Shown: positions 63,819-64,000 of the stretch, piece by piece
How positions within the stretch are numbered: the stretch's first letter is position 1
Layout of the letters: each line of letters starts with the position of its first letter
The notes under the pieces: generated by a model
The model's database searches: none
Told to the model about the DNA's origin: nothing
Seen by the model: only the letters and a program-made list of their open reading frames with translations
Translations under genes and position numbers: made by a program
Source of the DNA: Rhodospirillaceae bacterium
Lineage (GTDB): Bacteria; Pseudomonadota; Alphaproteobacteria; Rhodospirillales; Rhodospirillaceae
Assembly: GCA_947476695.1 (NCBI GenBank)
Contig: CANJRD010000001.1
Coordinates: forward strand, 62,001-126,000
Direction: 5' to 3'
Length of the DNA: 64,000 nucleotides

Positions 63819-64000
63819 GCCTGTTGATCCGGGCGCTTGGCTAAGCCGCTTGTTAGTCCTAGGCGCTCGATCACGGCTTCAATCGGCGTGTTGGTGGGCA
63901 CGATCACAATATCGCCGGGCGCGGCGGAGGTGACGACCACCACGGCGTTCTTCGGGCAGATGTCGAAGCAATCGACTTCGATCACGGCGACCTTCGTGTC
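63815..64000 (-). CDS. Thioredoxin-like (2Fe-2S) ferredoxin, 5' part outside window
   Basis: Only the last 61 residues are seen: 'TKVAVIEVDCFDICPKNAVV' and then 'GDIVIVPTNTPIEAVIERLG'. The C-x3-C pair in 'CFDICPK' fits the second half of the [2Fe-2S] site in thioredoxin-like ferredoxins. The frame is open to the window edge and ends at a stop that overlaps gltB by four bases. Its role is unknown. Confidence 0.7.

Overview
The window is GC-rich and densely coded on both strands, with short intergenic gaps. It reads as chromosome of a Gram-negative alphaproteobacterium. The evidence is the order rnd-kdsD-lptC-lptA-lptB-rpoN-ptsN, a gltD-gltB pair with an alphaproteobacterial-type GltB propeptide, a complex I NDUFA9-like protein and a ceramide (sphingolipid) synthesis locus. 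Rhodospirillales or a neighbouring order is possible, but no rRNA or other marker fixes the taxonomy.

Layout. 1-3.4 kb: a family 2 glycosyltransferase (cut by the window edge), a polytopic membrane protein and a PLP-dependent threonine/serine dehydratase. 3.8-9.0 kb: a truncated exopolysaccharide/PEP-CTERM regulatory block. It holds a polyprenyl glycosylphosphotransferase, PrsK, and a PrsR that loses its DNA-binding end at a join to the tail of a family 4 glycosyltransferase. 9.2-12.1 kb: a receiver/Hpt-like protein and a hybrid-free sensor kinase. 12.1-17.9 kb: an exported-looking methyltransferase, a frameshifted BisC-type molybdoenzyme, the metal exporter DmeF and a Tat-exported serine hydrolase. 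17.9-27.3 kb: the sphingolipid locus, with a ceramide synthase-like GNAT, a sterol-desaturase-like hydroxylase, a lone LptG-like permease, a lipid kinase, a Tam41-like nucleotidyltransferase, serine palmitoyltransferase, a dedicated ACP, a CerR-like reductase and a fatty acyl-AMP ligase.

27.5-40 kb: an alpha/beta hydrolase, DUF427, an MNIO (DUF692) + DUF2063 pair without a visible precursor peptide, a large unrecognised protein, an acyl-CoA ligase, an Lrp regulator divergent from an MdeB/AceE-like E1, a TonB-C lipoprotein, an FAD reductase and a CDP-alcohol phosphatidyltransferase. 40-46.5 kb: ptsN, rpoN and the LPS transport genes with kdsD and rnd; hpf, usual between rpoN and ptsN, is absent. 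46.7-55.2 kb: a Tat-like methyltransferase, cspA, small proteins, two Crp/Fnr regulators (one frameshifted) and an 844-residue secreted protein with a duplicated module. 55.4-64 kb: tRNA-Leu(CAG), an NDUFA9-like protein, a divergent UppP, glutamate synthase (gltD-gltB) behind a perfect inverted repeat, and the end of a thioredoxin-like ferredoxin gene.

The genes centre on the cell envelope. LPS transport (KdsD, LptA/B/C), a full anionic-sphingolipid pathway with its own permease, exopolysaccharide priming and several exported proteins lie together with RpoN and PtsN. PrsR would normally work with RpoN, but here it is decapitated. Three genes (prsR, bisC, a crp/fnr) are disrupted; each may be real decay or a sequencing/assembly error, and the sequence alone cannot decide.
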